61,686 bases of DNA from Chlamydia sp. (GTDB lineage: Bacteria; Chlamydiota; Chlamydiia; Chlamydiales; Chlamydiaceae). The stretch is from positions 1-61,686 of the forward strand of contig NZ_JAFUQR010000007.1 in the NCBI RefSeq assembly GCF_017472245.1, in the 5' to 3' direction. Positions 20,249 to 30,818 of this stretch are shown in pieces (within the stretch, counting starts at the first letter, position 1; each line of letters starts with the position of its first letter). A program made the position numbers and the translations under genes. A model generated the notes under the pieces. The model searched no databases, had not been told where the DNA came from, and saw nothing but the letters and a program-made list of their open reading frames with translations.

Positions 20249-20728
20249 ATGTTGCGACTGTTTCAACGAATGTTTAGTTTCATGGAAAACAACTCTTCTT
20301 TCATAGATGTTTCGCAAGAGCTTTCTTTTGTTGATGAAAACTTCCCTGATTCTATGCGTTGGGAAGTAGGAAGAATGCTCGGTTCTTTAGTTCTTTTATT
20401 AGGAATATTTGGAGTTGGTTGTTGGTTATTTCGGCGCTTCTTGCGTTCGCATGGCCATATTCCGAATGGCAATTCATCTATTAAAATTTTAGATCGAAGA
20501 GTTTTAGCTTCTAAAACCTCCATTTACGTAATTAAAGTAGTGAATAAAATTTTAGTGATTGCTGAAAGGGGGGATCAGGTAACTCTGCTGTCTGAATTCC
20601 CTCCAAATACAGATCTGAATGAGTTATTAAAACAGAACTTTCAGAAAGCAGTAGCTCCTCGCGGAGAGATGTTATCGGGATTTCTATCCCAATTAAAGAA
20701 GAAAAATAAAGCAGATAATTGTTTATAG
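20249..20728 (+). CDS. FliO-like membrane protein (CT102-type)
   Basis: A 159-residue protein. A single hydrophobic segment at about residues 45-65 (MLGSLVLLLGIFGVGCWLF) is followed by a cytoplasmic domain with the FliO pattern: IKILDRRVLASKTSIYVIKV, then KILVIAERGDQVTLLSEFPP. In flagellar systems FliO helps assemble the FliP pore. Chlamydia has no flagellum but has several flagellar-type T3S homologues elsewhere. The assignment is from pattern recognition and is not proven. A GGGAGAG Shine-Dalgarno precedes the ATG. The HAD gene starts 20 bases after its stop. Confidence 0.65.
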   Translation: MLRLFQRMFSFMENNSSFIDVSQELSFVDENFPDSMRWEVGRMLGSLVLLLGIFGVGCWLFRRFLRSHGHIPNGNSSIKILDRRVLASKTSIYVIKVVNKILVIAERGDQVTLLSEFPPNTDLNELLKQNFQKAVAPRGEMLSGFLSQLKKKNKADNCL

Positions 20729-20748
20729 AAAAAAGAGCTTTATCTTTT

Positions 20749-21642
20749 ATGACTTTAGATAGATTGCTAGTTACGGATATCGACGGGACTATTACGCACT
20801 TACCACACCAGCTTCATGATCGTGTTGTGGAAGCTTTACACCAGTATCATGATTCCGGTTGGAAGTTATTTTTTCTAACTGGAAGATATTTTTCCTATGC
20901 GTATCCTCTTTTCCAGAATTTTTCTGTTCCCTTCTTACTAGGGAGCCAAAATGGCTCTTCTGTTTGGTCTTCTGAAGAAAAAAAATTTATTTATTTCCGA
21001 AGTTTGCCAAAAAGCTTTCTTTTGACCTTAGAAAAGTATTTTGAGGATATCAATCTGATCGTTTGCATAGAAGCAGGGGCTGCTAACCAGGATATGTATT
21101 TTCGACAAGGATTAGGAAACAATGCGCAAGAACTTAAAACAATTCTTGACTCGGTCTATTTCCCTTCACCAGAATCTGCTGAATTACTTATTGATATTCA
21201 AGAATGTCTTTCAGAAGAGTTTACTTGTGAAGAGTTTGCTGTCGCTAAATTTTTCGGGAAGCAGGAAGAAGTTAGGAAGATGGCTGAACGGTTTGCAAAA
21301 TCTCCAGAGATCTTTTCTCAGGTTACTATGAACTATATGCGATGGCCTTTTGATTTTAACTATGCAGTGCTTTTATTAACTTTGAAGGATGTTTCAAAAG
21401 GATTTGCTTTAGATCAAGTGGTTCAATCTTTTTACAAAAAAAAACCTTTCATTATGACTTCTGGAGATGATGCTAACGACATAGATTTGTTATCTAGAGG
21501 GGATTTCAGAATTGTGATGCAGACTGCTCCGGAAGGGATGCATGAGTTAGCTGATTTTCTGGCTCCCCCAGCGAAGGAACTTGGAATCCTTTCTGCTTGG
21601 GAAGCCGGTGAGCAGCGATATAAACAGTGGATTAGTTCTTAG
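20749..21642 (+). CDS. HAD-superfamily phosphatase (Cof/SPP-like, CT103-type)
   Basis: A 297-residue HAD hydrolase. It carries motif [12 protein letters not shown], motif II FFLTGR, and motif [17 protein letters not shown], with a C2-type cap between. This resembles sucrose-phosphate-phosphatase/Cof-type enzymes that remove phosphate from sugar phosphates; substrate unknown. I start it at ATG 20749 rather than a TTG ten codons upstream that overlaps the FliO-like gene, because the ATG is followed at once by the motif I strand. It ends 11 bases inside the convergent fabI stop region. Confidence 0.82.
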   Translation: MTLDRLLVTDIDGTITHLPHQLHDRVVEALHQYHDSGWKLFFLTGRYFSYAYPLFQNFSVPFLLGSQNGSSVWSSEEKKFIYFRSLPKSFLLTLEKYFEDINLIVCIEAGAANQDMYFRQGLGNNAQELKTILDSVYFPSPESAELLIDIQECLSEEFTCEEFAVAKFFGKQEEVRKMAERFAKSPEIFSQVTMNYMRWPFDFNYAVLLLTLKDVSKGFALDQVVQSFYKKKPFIMTSGDDANDIDLLSRGDFRIVMQTAPEGMHELADFLAPPAKELGILSAWEAGEQRYKQWISS

Positions 21643-22528
21643 GTAGCATTTCTGGACCTATTCCCATAACATTAGCTCCATGATCTACGTATAATGTCTC
21701 TCCCGTGATAGCACTGGCTAACGGAGAAACAAGAAATGCTGCTGCCGCACCCACTTGTTCTGCCTCCATTGGGGATGGTAATGGTGCCCAATCTAGATAA
21801 TAATCAACCATTCGTTCGATAAATCCAATGGCTTTACCGGCGCGGCTAGCTAATGGTCCTGCTGAAATCGTGTTGACACGGATTCCCCAGCGTCTTCCAG
21901 CTTCCCAAGCTAACACCTTCGTATCACTTTCCAAAGCAGCTTTTGCTGCACTCATGCCTCCTCCATATCCAGGAACTGCTCGCATAGAAGCTAGGTATGT
22001 TAAGGAAATTGTGCTAGCGCCCTCATTCATAATTGGACCAAAATGAGAGAGAAGGCTAATGAAGGAATAACTGGATGTACTTAATGCTGCGAGATAGCCT
22101 TTTCGAGAAGTGTCGAGTAAAGGTTTTGCTATCTCAGGGCTGTTGGCGAGCGAATGAACAAGAATATCGATATGCCCGAAATCTTTTTCTACCTGAGCTG
22201 CAATTTCTGATACAGAATATCCTGACAAGTCTTTGTACCGCTTGTTTTCTAAAATGTCTTGAGGAATATCTTCTGGATTATCAAAGCTTGCGTCCATTGG
22301 GTAAATTTTTGCAAAAGTAAGTAGTTCTCCGTTTGATAGTTTGCGAGACTCATTAAATTTTCCTAGTTCCCAAGATTGAGAAAAGATCTTGTAAATGGGA
22401 ACCCAGGTTCCGACAAGGATAGTTGCACCCGCTTCTGCTAACATTTTTGCGATACCCCAACCATACCCTTGATCATCGCCAATACCAGCTATGAAGGCAA
22501 TTTTTCCTGTTAAATCAATTTTCAACAT
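21632..22528 (-). CDS. fabI: Enoyl-[acyl-carrier-protein] reductase, plant-like FabI
   Basis: A 298-residue NADH-dependent reductase completing each fatty-acid elongation cycle. It has a Rossmann start ([20 protein letters not shown]) and an active site [16 protein letters not shown]. That active site has eight residues between Tyr and Lys plus one, one more than E. coli FabI (YNVMGLAK), and matches plastid enoyl reductases. An insertion after residue 35 ([17 protein letters not shown]) is also plant-type. The 3' end overlaps the convergent HAD gene by 11 bases. It is divergent from the effector gene at 22830. Confidence 0.95.
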   Translation of the reverse strand: MLKIDLTGKIAFIAGIGDDQGYGWGIAKMLAEAGATILVGTWVPIYKIFSQSWELGKFNESRKLSNGELLTFAKIYPMDASFDNPEDIPQDILENKRYKDLSGYSVSEIAAQVEKDFGHIDILVHSLANSPEIAKPLLDTSRKGYLAALSTSSYSFISLLSHFGPIMNEGASTISLTYLASMRAVPGYGGGMSAAKAALESDTKVLAWEAGRRWGIRVNTISAGPLASRAGKAIGFIERMVDYYLDWAPLPSPMEAEQVGAAAAFLVSPLASAITGETLYVDHGANVMGIGPEMLPKN

Positions 22529-22829
22529 GAGCTAACCCCGGTTTGTCTGCTTGAGAGAAGAGAGTATCAAATTCCTCATTATTGAGAAATGAGACTCGAA
22601 AGAGTTAAAGAATTTGATTGGCAAAATGAATAAATTTTCACAGTTGGTCAGCCTAACTTTTATGATTAAGTAGTTGTTTAAGAAAAATTTGATTTGTATT
22701 GAAATATATAAGAATAATTTTTCTTTGAAAAAATTAAGTAAATTTCTTTTTTTTCAAAGTGTAAAAAACTGCTTCTATATGTAGAATTTTTCAGATAATA
22801 ATCTTCCAAAGTATTCGGGAGTTGAAAAT
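22529..22829. promoter_or_regulatory. AT-rich divergent region fabI / cteG
   Basis: This 301-base AT-rich region lies between the fabI start and the effector gene. On the plus strand TAGAAT (22782-22787), or overlapping TATATG (22776-22781), could serve as a -10; the -35 is weak. A Shine-Dalgarno GGGAG lies eight bases before the effector ATG. No open reading frame or repeat of note is present. Confidence 0.4.
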
Positions 22830-24770
22830 ATGTCTGCAATTAGTAATTTGTGTTCATCCATATGGGGTTGCTTTGTTACCAATGAAGGTGAGAATACAGA
22901 GACGGACGGTGTTTCTTCGCAATCGCAAAACACTCAATCCGAACAAATTTCCACTGTGTGCGGTGGTATAGGTAATCCTTCTTTATCGGGAGCGGGTTCG
23001 CTTGGTATGCAACAAATGCATTCAGGGCGCGGAGGAACAGACTTTGGTAAGAAATGTGGAAATAGATTTTCTTATGCAGGCGTTAACATCTACGATCTAG
23101 AGTGTTCTGGAGGGGATTTTGTTGATGGTGCTACTCCTTCTGTAATAGTTCAGCAACCTTCAAAATCGAGCACAGGGGATGGTGTGAGATCATCACACGG
23201 ATTGACCTCAAATTCAGCCTTATTAGGGGTTCTGCTTTCAGGAATGAGTCGAAGTTCAAATAATAACATTATTCAATTATTTGAAGAAAGTGGTATGAAT
23301 TCCCTGCAATCTGAAGTAGACGGGGGCTTAGCTGCTTCAATATTACCACCGTTATCACCATCCGATATCAGAAACATTACGAGAGGCATGAAGTTGCAAG
23401 ACACTTTGGATGCATTAGCAGGATTGGCTGGTACGCAAATGAGCGACGGATCTCCTTTGGCTCAGTCATTAGTCGGTAACTGCACTTTTTCACTCTCGGG
23501 AGATGTAAATGTTCTGCTACAGCTTGTTGAGATGTTGCAAAAAGTGCAGAAAGAAGGCTCTTCGGAAAGTTCAAATCGATCGGGGATAGGAGAATGCTGT
23601 ACTAATGTGTGTAGTTTGCTTGCTGCTTCTTCTAATCCGATTATTGGAGCTGTTGGTGTTGCCGGGGGTGGTTTAGCGAACCTCTTGATTATGGCAGCGA
23701 ATAGTAAACATGTCAAGAAAGGGATGGATGCTTGCCACGACTCTTGTAAACCTTGTTGCACACGTTCTTGTGGATGTTCTGCTTTTGGTTGTGATGGTGG
23801 AGAAGGAGGATGCGGAAGTATAGGGGCTCTTTTATGTAGCTACGCAGAATCTTGGTGTTGCACCGGATCTTCTGATGAAGGGATAGATATTTCAGAATAT
23901 GCTCAACAAATTCAAGCTTTAGAACAAGCTATGGGAAGCACTACATTTATGCTTGGATTGCAGAATTTAGGTATCACAATTTCTGACCTAATATCGGGGA
24001 ATCTTCCACATATTCCTACTCCAGAAGAACTAGAGGAGTCTTGCAAACAGGCTGTGTCTTCTATCGGGCAGGTTATGATGCAAATGAATCACAAAAAGTG
24101 GTTAATGCGTCTTTGTTCTTGTGCGAATCTTTTGGACAATCCGTTCTGGTGTGACGCTCTCTGTTCTGGATTGTCGGGAGAAACATCAATAATGTCTCTA
24201 GGGGATTTAGGGAGTCGTGTTAAAATTATTGGAAGTTCGGGGGGCGGGCAATCTGCTGTCAATTTTAATCCTGAACTATTACTACCTGCTTTGTCTTGTT
24301 TACAATTAACTAGTGAAGACGGTGAAGATAGGTTGACATCAGAGCAGAAAGCTATGCTTCTTGCCAAAGTTTGTGCTGTTCTTTCTGCTGCTGTTGGAAA
24401 TGAATGCACTCCTATCTGGTTAACGCCTAAACAATTAACAGAACTTGTTTGTGTCTGCATGGTTATGAGTGGAATTTCAGTAGAAGGAGGCCCTTCTTCT
24501 AACAGTAAAGAGTACAAAGGTTTCCAAGAGATTGTGCTTCAAGCAAGTGTGCAGTGTTCACGGGATCCTTTAAGATGCTCTAAGAATGTGGCTAACCAAG
24601 CTCGTCAGAATCTTTATAAGATAGTAAAGGCCTATGACTCAAAAAGTGCTTTCGTAGAACTTCTTAAGGAGTTAAGAGATCCTAATAGTTCATCAAGTCG
24701 AACTCTTTTAAGAGAGTGTTTTGCTTCTTGGGCAGGTAAAGTTGGTTTGGTAACAAACGGCAATCCTTAG
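22830..24770 (+). CDS. cteG: CteG-type secreted effector (CT105 homologue), cysteine-rich
   Basis: A 646-residue protein at the position of C. trachomatis CT105 (CteG), a T3S effector reported to reach the host Golgi and plasma membrane and to promote lytic exit. The N-terminus is Ser/Gly/Gln-rich and disordered, fitting a secretion signal. A hydrophobic Gly/Ala segment (about residues 270-292) precedes a striking Cys cluster near 300-345, including KPCCTRSCGCSAFGCDGG. Further Cys residues occur throughout. A GGGAG Shine-Dalgarno supports the ATG. It is monocistronic with a strong terminator. The role is inferred from synteny and overall features. Confidence 0.82.
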   Translation: MSAISNLCSSIWGCFVTNEGENTETDGVSSQSQNTQSEQISTVCGGIGNPSLSGAGSLGMQQMHSGRGGTDFGKKCGNRFSYAGVNIYDLECSGGDFVDGATPSVIVQQPSKSSTGDGVRSSHGLTSNSALLGVLLSGMSRSSNNNIIQLFEESGMNSLQSEVDGGLAASILPPLSPSDIRNITRGMKLQDTLDALAGLAGTQMSDGSPLAQSLVGNCTFSLSGDVNVLLQLVEMLQKVQKEGSSESSNRSGIGECCTNVCSLLAASSNPIIGAVGVAGGGLANLLIMAANSKHVKKGMDACHDSCKPCCTRSCGCSAFGCDGGEGGCGSIGALLCSYAESWCCTGSSDEGIDISEYAQQIQALEQAMGSTTFMLGLQNLGITISDLISGNLPHIPTPEELEESCKQAVSSIGQVMMQMNHKKWLMRLCSCANLLDNPFWCDALCSGLSGETSIMSLGDLGSRVKIIGSSGGGQSAVNFNPELLLPALSCLQLTSEDGEDRLTSEQKAMLLAKVCAVLSAAVGNECTPIWLTPKQLTELVCVCMVMSGISVEGGPSSNSKEYKGFQEIVLQASVQCSRDPLRCSKNVANQARQNLYKIVKAYDSKSAFVELLKELRDPNSSSSRTLLRECFASWAGKVGLVTNGNP

Positions 24771-24800
24771 GATAGAAAACTTTGTTTTGCTTGAATAATA

Positions 24801-24837
24801 AGCCTTTTCGCTGGTTCAGCGAAAGGGCTTTTTTTTT
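24801..24837 (+). terminator. Intrinsic terminator after cteG
   Basis: A 13-bp stem (24801-24813 with 24817-24829, one G-T pair) around a three-base loop GTT is followed by nine T (24829-24837). It lies 30 bases after the effector stop codon. This is one of the strongest terminators in the window. Confidence 0.9.
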
Positions 24838-24963
24838 GGTGGTGGTGGGGGGACTAAAAATTTTTAAAGAAAAGGCCCTTAGATCCTAGCAGTACAAATT
24901 TTTAGATCATGGCTTTTTAGGTAAACAAGGAGTGCTTAAGAGATTTTGTTATTGTGGGTCAAG

Positions 24964-25779
24964 TTATACAGATTTGAAATCTGCATAAAAAGGATAGTGA
25001 TCTGAAGAAGACACCTCTATTTTTTCTTGAGAGAAAGGCGAATAAAAACTAAGACTTACCGCATGGAGCAAATGTCGAACAATTTGTTTTGGTTGTTCTT
25101 TGTTTCCATAATCAATATCTCCAACAATAGGATGTCCAATCGTTTTCATATGTAGGCGTATTTGGTGTGTTCTTCCTGTGATAGGACGACAAAGAAGTAG
25201 TGAGTATTTAGGATAGTTAGTGAGCACCCGCCATTCTGTAATAGTGATCTTCCCTTTATTTTTTTCCGTGTTGCTGAATAATACAGCTCCGACGCGTCTA
25301 TGACAGGGAGCTGTGTAGGTGGTTATGGTACCTGTTTGTTGGCGGGGATGACCAAAGACTAAAGCAACATAACGTTTATCAATTTTCCGTGTTTTGAATA
25401 ATTGTGTAGTAAGAGTTACAGCCTTTGCATGTTTTGCAAAAAGAATACATCCGGATGTATCTCGATCTAGGCGATGAACAAGATGAACTTGGAGTTGCTT
25501 TGCTAATTCTTCAGAGGTTTGTTTTGCAGGTTTGTTATAAATACAGAGATGCTCATCCTCCCAGAGTAATTGTGGACAGGAGCGCTCAATGATTTGTAAA
25601 GTAACATGATCCCCAGGCTGAAGTTTGTAAGATTCAAAACGTTCGATGCGTCCATTTACTCGACATCCATGATAGCGAATAGATTCTAAAATAATTTTTT
25701 TAGGCAAATGAGCTAAGGAGGATCGGAGAAAAGAGGCTAGTCTTATGTGGCGATCTGCTATACCAGTAAATTCTTGCAT
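24964..25779 (-). CDS. RluA/RluD-family pseudouridine synthase (CT106-type)
   Basis: A 271-residue enzyme. It has an S4-like N-terminal RNA-binding part (CRVNGRIERFESYKLQPGD) and the catalytic motif HRLDRDTSGCILFAK with the essential aspartate, followed by GRTHQIRLHM and GHPIVGDIDYG. It modifies uridines in 23S rRNA or tRNA; the exact target cannot be read from sequence. The ATG at 25779 has a GCGGA-type ribosome site. It is divergent from mutY with only 46 bases between. Confidence 0.92.
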   Translation of the reverse strand: MQEFTGIADRHIRLASFLRSSLAHLPKKIILESIRYHGCRVNGRIERFESYKLQPGDHVTLQIIERSCPQLLWEDEHLCIYNKPAKQTSEELAKQLQVHLVHRLDRDTSGCILFAKHAKAVTLTTQLFKTRKIDKRYVALVFGHPRQQTGTITTYTAPCHRRVGAVLFSNTEKNKGKITITEWRVLTNYPKYSLLLCRPITGRTHQIRLHMKTIGHPIVGDIDYGNKEQPKQIVRHLLHAVSLSFYSPFSQEKIEVSSSDHYPFYADFKSV

Positions 25780-25825
25780 AATCCGCTACCTATAAGTATG
25801 TTAGTACAATTTTACGAGAATCTTT

Positions 25826-26938
25826 ATGATAAGAACAGCTTTTTTCCAGAATAAGGAATCTTTCCCTCTGGAAGCATTACGTTCATGGTTTTTGGAATAT
25901 AAAAGATCTTTTCCCTGGAGAGAAGCACCTACTCCTTATCATGTTTGGGTTTCAGAGGTAATGCTTCAACAAACTCGGGCAGAAGTTGTTGTTCCCTATT
26001 TTTTGAAATGGATGGAAAAATTCCCTTCTATACAAGCTCTTGCAGAAGCTGAAGAGAGTGAGGTGATACGTCTATGGGAAGTGTTAGGATATTATTCTCG
26101 AGCACGTAGTCTTTTAGAGGGAGCGCGTGTTATCACTAGATTTTTTCAAGGAAAAATTCCTCAAGATCCGGATCTTCTTGTTTCTATTAAAGGGATTGGT
26201 CCCTATACAGCAAACGCTATTCTAGCATTTGCTTTTAAGCAAAAAAAAGCTGCTGTAGATGGAAATGTTTTGCGAGTAATGAGTCGCCTATTTGCTATAG
26301 ATCAATCTATAGATAGCATCAAGACTCGACAAAAAATTACGAAGATGTGCGAAGGCCTTCTTCCAGAAAAAGAGCCTCACGTTATAGCTGAAGCCTTTAT
26401 TGAATTAGGCGCAAAGCTTTGTAAGCGCCAGCCTATTTGTACACAATGTCCTTTAAACTCTTTTTGCCAAGCATATCAAAAAGGGATGATGACTCAATAT
26501 CCGATCAGAAAGAAACGTTATGATAATACAGTCTTGGACCGCGCTGTGGTCATTATCATGAGTAAAGATCGTGTTCTTATGAAGAAGAGAGATGAAAAAG
26601 AAATCATGGCAGGGTTGTACGAGTTCCCTTACTATTAACTCTCTAAAGAAGATTGCTTGAATATTGAACGAATCACCGAACTAGCTCGAGGAGATTTTGG
26701 AGAATCGCTATCTTTTGTTCAAAAGCTTCCTAGTCAAAAACAGGTTTTTACGCGTTATCGGGTTCTACTATTTCCATATATTTTTCGCATAGAAGCGTTT
26801 TCTTCAGAACAAGAAAGCTATTTATTAGAAGATTTACCGAACCTTCCAAGTTCTTCTGGTCACCGTAGAATTAAAGAAGTTTTTTTATCAGAATACAGAA
26901 AATTTGCGGAAGGGATAGCAAATTATGAGAGAAAATAA
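25826..26938 (+). pseudogene. mutY: A/G-specific adenine glycosylase MutY interrupted by an in-frame stop
   Basis: The 371-codon frame encodes a normal-length MutY but has TAA at 26636-26638, after residue 270. The N-terminal part keeps the catalytic Glu (SEVMLQQT, E44), the helix-hairpin-helix KGIGPYTA, the Asp in VDGNVLRV (D145) and the four iron-sulfur cysteines (C199, C205, C208, C214; first spacing five residues). Downstream of the stop the same frame continues (93 codons from TTG 26657) into the Nudix-like domain that recognises 8-oxoguanine. The stop differs from a Gln CAA codon by one C-to-T change. A truncated, partly active glycosylase is possible. Confidence 0.8.
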
Positions 26939-26975
26939 ATATAAATAAGGTCTTCTTTTGTGATGAGTTTTCGAT

Positions 26976-27731
26976 ATGAACGTTTCTGATCTTCTTAATA
27001 TTTTGAATGAACTATTACATCCTGAATTTTTCCATGATTATGGGCCTAATGGTTTACAGGTTGGTGATCCACAAGCTTTAGTTCACAAAATTGCAGTTGC
27101 TGTAACGGCAGATTTAGCAACAATTGAAAAGGCGATTGTTAGCGAAGCGAATGTTTTAATTGTTCATCACGGTATATTTTGGAAAGGAATGCCTTATCCC
27201 ATCACGGGGGTAGTTTATCAACGAGTACGACGTCTCATTGAAAAGAATATACATTTAATAGCCTATCATCTTCCTTTAGATGCTCATTCAAAGATTGGAA
27301 ATAATTGGAAAGCTGCTCAAGATTTAGGATGGCAACAATTAGAGGCTTTTGGAAGTTCCCGACCATCTTTAGGAGTAAAGGGAGTTTTTCCTGAAAAAGA
27401 CATTCAAGATTTTATTGCTGAATTATCTTCATATTATCAAACCACAGTGTTGGCCCAGGCTTTAGGAGGAAAAGAGAAAGTGGCTTCGGCAGCTCTTATT
27501 TCAGGGGGTGCTTATCGAGAAGTTTATGAAGCTAAGTGTCAAGATGTGGATTGTTTCATTACTGGGAATTTCGATGAACCAGCGTGGTCTTTAGCACATG
27601 AATTGGCTATTAATTTCTTAGCTTTTGGGCATACAGCCACTGAGAAAGTAGGGCCGAAAGCTTTAGTTCAACACCTGAAAGAATTGGGGATTTGTCCCGT
27701 TGAGTTTCTTGATACCGAGAATCCTTTTTAA
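26976..27731 (+). CDS. NIF3/YbgI-family protein (CT108-type)
   Basis: A 251-residue dinuclear-metal-binding protein of the NIF3 (GTP cyclohydrolase I type 2-like) family. The metal-site motifs are visible: IVHHGIFWKG near residue 65, LPLDAH near 100, and FGHTATEKVG near residue 218. The biochemical role of the family is unclear in most bacteria. It begins 37 bases after the broken mutY and is convergent with the gene at 27744, with 12 bases between stops. Confidence 0.9.
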   Translation: MNVSDLLNILNELLHPEFFHDYGPNGLQVGDPQALVHKIAVAVTADLATIEKAIVSEANVLIVHHGIFWKGMPYPITGVVYQRVRRLIEKNIHLIAYHLPLDAHSKIGNNWKAAQDLGWQQLEAFGSSRPSLGVKGVFPEKDIQDFIAELSSYYQTTVLAQALGGKEKVASAALISGGAYREVYEAKCQDVDCFITGNFDEPAWSLAHELAINFLAFGHTATEKVGPKALVQHLKELGICPVEFLDTENPF

Positions 27732-27743
27732 TCAAAATTAGAG

Positions 27744-28532
27744 CTACCGAAATAGTAATTCTTTCATAAATTCTTCGAGCTCGTGAGCAAAATTAGAAGG
27801 GAAGGCTCCATCTTTTTTTAGATGTGAGTATTCAGACAGAGAAGAGTTAAAATAAGTTCGAGCTTGTTTAGAAAGAGGACGGGCTATATCTCCAGAGATA
27901 TTGGCATGAAAGAAACTTTCTTCAACAATCAGATAAAGCAAGGCTCTAGTTGTTTCTCCTAAGGTTAGTAAAGGGAAAGAAGATAAAGATCCTCGAAACT
28001 CCATAGAAGGAACCGGAGTAGTAGGAATCTCTTTGTGATTATTTTTGATACCATGTACTCGAGTGTTTGTACATAAACAACGCTTAATAAACACTGGGAT
28101 TGTGTTGATCGTTGATTCAAAAGTTTGAGAGTGGCGGAATTGCATATCAGTATTGCTACCGATGAAATTATCCCAAAAAAAAGACCAATTCGTTTTTGTT
28201 GATCCCTCATATGGGAATACAGTCAACGAAGTCCCTTGTAAAAAAACATCAGAAATATCAATTTTTTTTGAAAGAAGCATTGTGACAATCGAGTATTTGA
28301 GAGACACGCACTCAATTTCCACCGCGTAAGGATACCTATCTGAAGGAAGAGGATTATGAATACATAGATGACGAATTTTTGTTTTAGAGAAACCAGGAGA
28401 GATATTTCCAACAGTTACTTGAGTATGTAATTGTTGGGATAGCCAATGTTCCACAATACTTTCTTTTCTTATCCAGAAATATCCTAGGACACAACAACCA
28501 AGAAGAAAGGCGCTTTTGATCAACTTAAACAT
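27744..28532 (-). CDS. AsmA-like N-terminally anchored protein (CT109-type)
   Basis: A 262-residue protein with one N-terminal membrane segment (about residues 6-22). The following 90 residues have the pattern of AsmA/TamB N-terminal domains: LHTQVTVGNISPG, then IRHLCIHNP, then KIDISDVFLQGTSLTVF. The remainder is not recognised. AsmA-type proteins lie in the periplasm and take part in envelope lipid transport. Here the family link is by eye only. It is located between groEL (downstream, same strand) and convergent nif3. Confidence 0.6.
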   Translation of the reverse strand: MFKLIKSAFLLGCCVLGYFWIRKESIVEHWLSQQLHTQVTVGNISPGFSKTKIRHLCIHNPLPSDRYPYAVEIECVSLKYSIVTMLLSKKIDISDVFLQGTSLTVFPYEGSTKTNWSFFWDNFIGSNTDMQFRHSQTFESTINTIPVFIKRCLCTNTRVHGIKNNHKEIPTTPVPSMEFRGSLSSFPLLTLGETTRALLYLIVEESFFHANISGDIARPLSKQARTYFNSSLSEYSHLKKDGAFPSNFAHELEEFMKELLFR

Positions 28533-28594
28533 AGGGCAGGATAGTCATAAGCACTAGATATTTACGATAGTAGAATAAAGAAATATTAGAAACC

Positions 28595-28630
28595 GAAAAA
28601 AAAGCCTCGTTCTTGTAAGAAAACGAGGCT
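28595..28630 (-). terminator. Intrinsic terminator of groES-groEL
   Basis: On the minus strand AGCCTCGTT (28622-28630) pairs with AACGAGGCT (28603-28611), with CTT/AAG extending the stem inward, and eight or more T follow (28595-28602). It lies about 30 bases beyond the groEL stop. Confidence 0.88.
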
Positions 28631-28660
28631 CAATGGAAAACCTATTCCTTTATTAAGAAA

Positions 28661-30313
<1,653 letters not shown>

Positions 30314-30340
30314 TTACTTCACTCTTCACTTTCTTGGTTC

Positions 30341-30649
30341 TTATTGCAAAACTGCGATAACTTCGCTCATTTGAACGATAACATACTCTTCGCCGTCGAT
30401 AGTGAGCTCTTGGCCAGAATACTTGTCAATTAAAACAACGTCACCAACTTGAACTTCAAAAGGAAGTTGCTGCCCGTTATCATCTTTTTTGCCTGTTCCT
30501 AAAGCTAGAACCTCGGCTCTATCTTGTTTTTTCTTGGCGGTATCAGGAAGAATGATTCCGCCTCTTGCAGTGGAAGCTTCTTCTTCTCTTTTAACTAAAA
30601 TTCTATCTCCCAAAGGTTTAATCTTGAGGGTCGTTGCTTGGTCTGACAT
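30341..30649 (-). CDS. groES: 10 kDa co-chaperonin GroES
   Basis: A 102-residue co-chaperonin (IKPLGDRILVKREEE, mobile loop ARGGIILPD, and VGDVVLIDKYSGQEL). The frame is open 51 codons further upstream. ATG 30649 is the true start because it matches GroES N-termini and has AGGAG eight bases upstream. It is the first gene of the groE operon. Confidence 0.97.
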   Translation of the reverse strand: MSDQATTLKIKPLGDRILVKREEEASTARGGIILPDTAKKKQDRAEVLALGTGKKDDNGQQLPFEVQVGDVVLIDKYSGQELTIDGEEYVIVQMSEVIAVLQ

Positions 30650-30782
30650 GTTTAAGCTCCTCGTATTTTCATATTCTATGAGGCCCCGTTGCTCGGCCTT
30701 TCTTGCCATCAACGTAGGGATTTGAACGCCAGAGCGTTCAGAGGAGCAACGATAACAAAGCCATAGCTTTTTTGCAATAAGT

Positions 30783-30809
30783 TTAGCAGTTGAGTGCTTC
30801 AACTGCTAT
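30783..30809 (-). promoter_or_regulatory. CIRCE-like operator for HrcA upstream of groES
   Basis: TTAGCAGTT-N9-AACTGCTAT has the 9-9-9 geometry of CIRCE (TTAGCACTC-N9-GAGTGCTAA), and the inner ten bases TAGCAGTTGA / TCAACTGCTA are a perfect inverted repeat. It lies just downstream of the expected groE transcription start. This is the known arrangement for HrcA repression of chlamydial heat-shock operons. Confidence 0.8.
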
Positions 30810-30818
30810 TTTAAAAAA

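Noticed and set aside
30676..30770. tRNA T-loop-like sequence (GTTCAAATC) upstream of groES on the minus strand
   Set aside because: The flanking bases do not pair as a T-stem and no acceptor or anticodon arm can be built.
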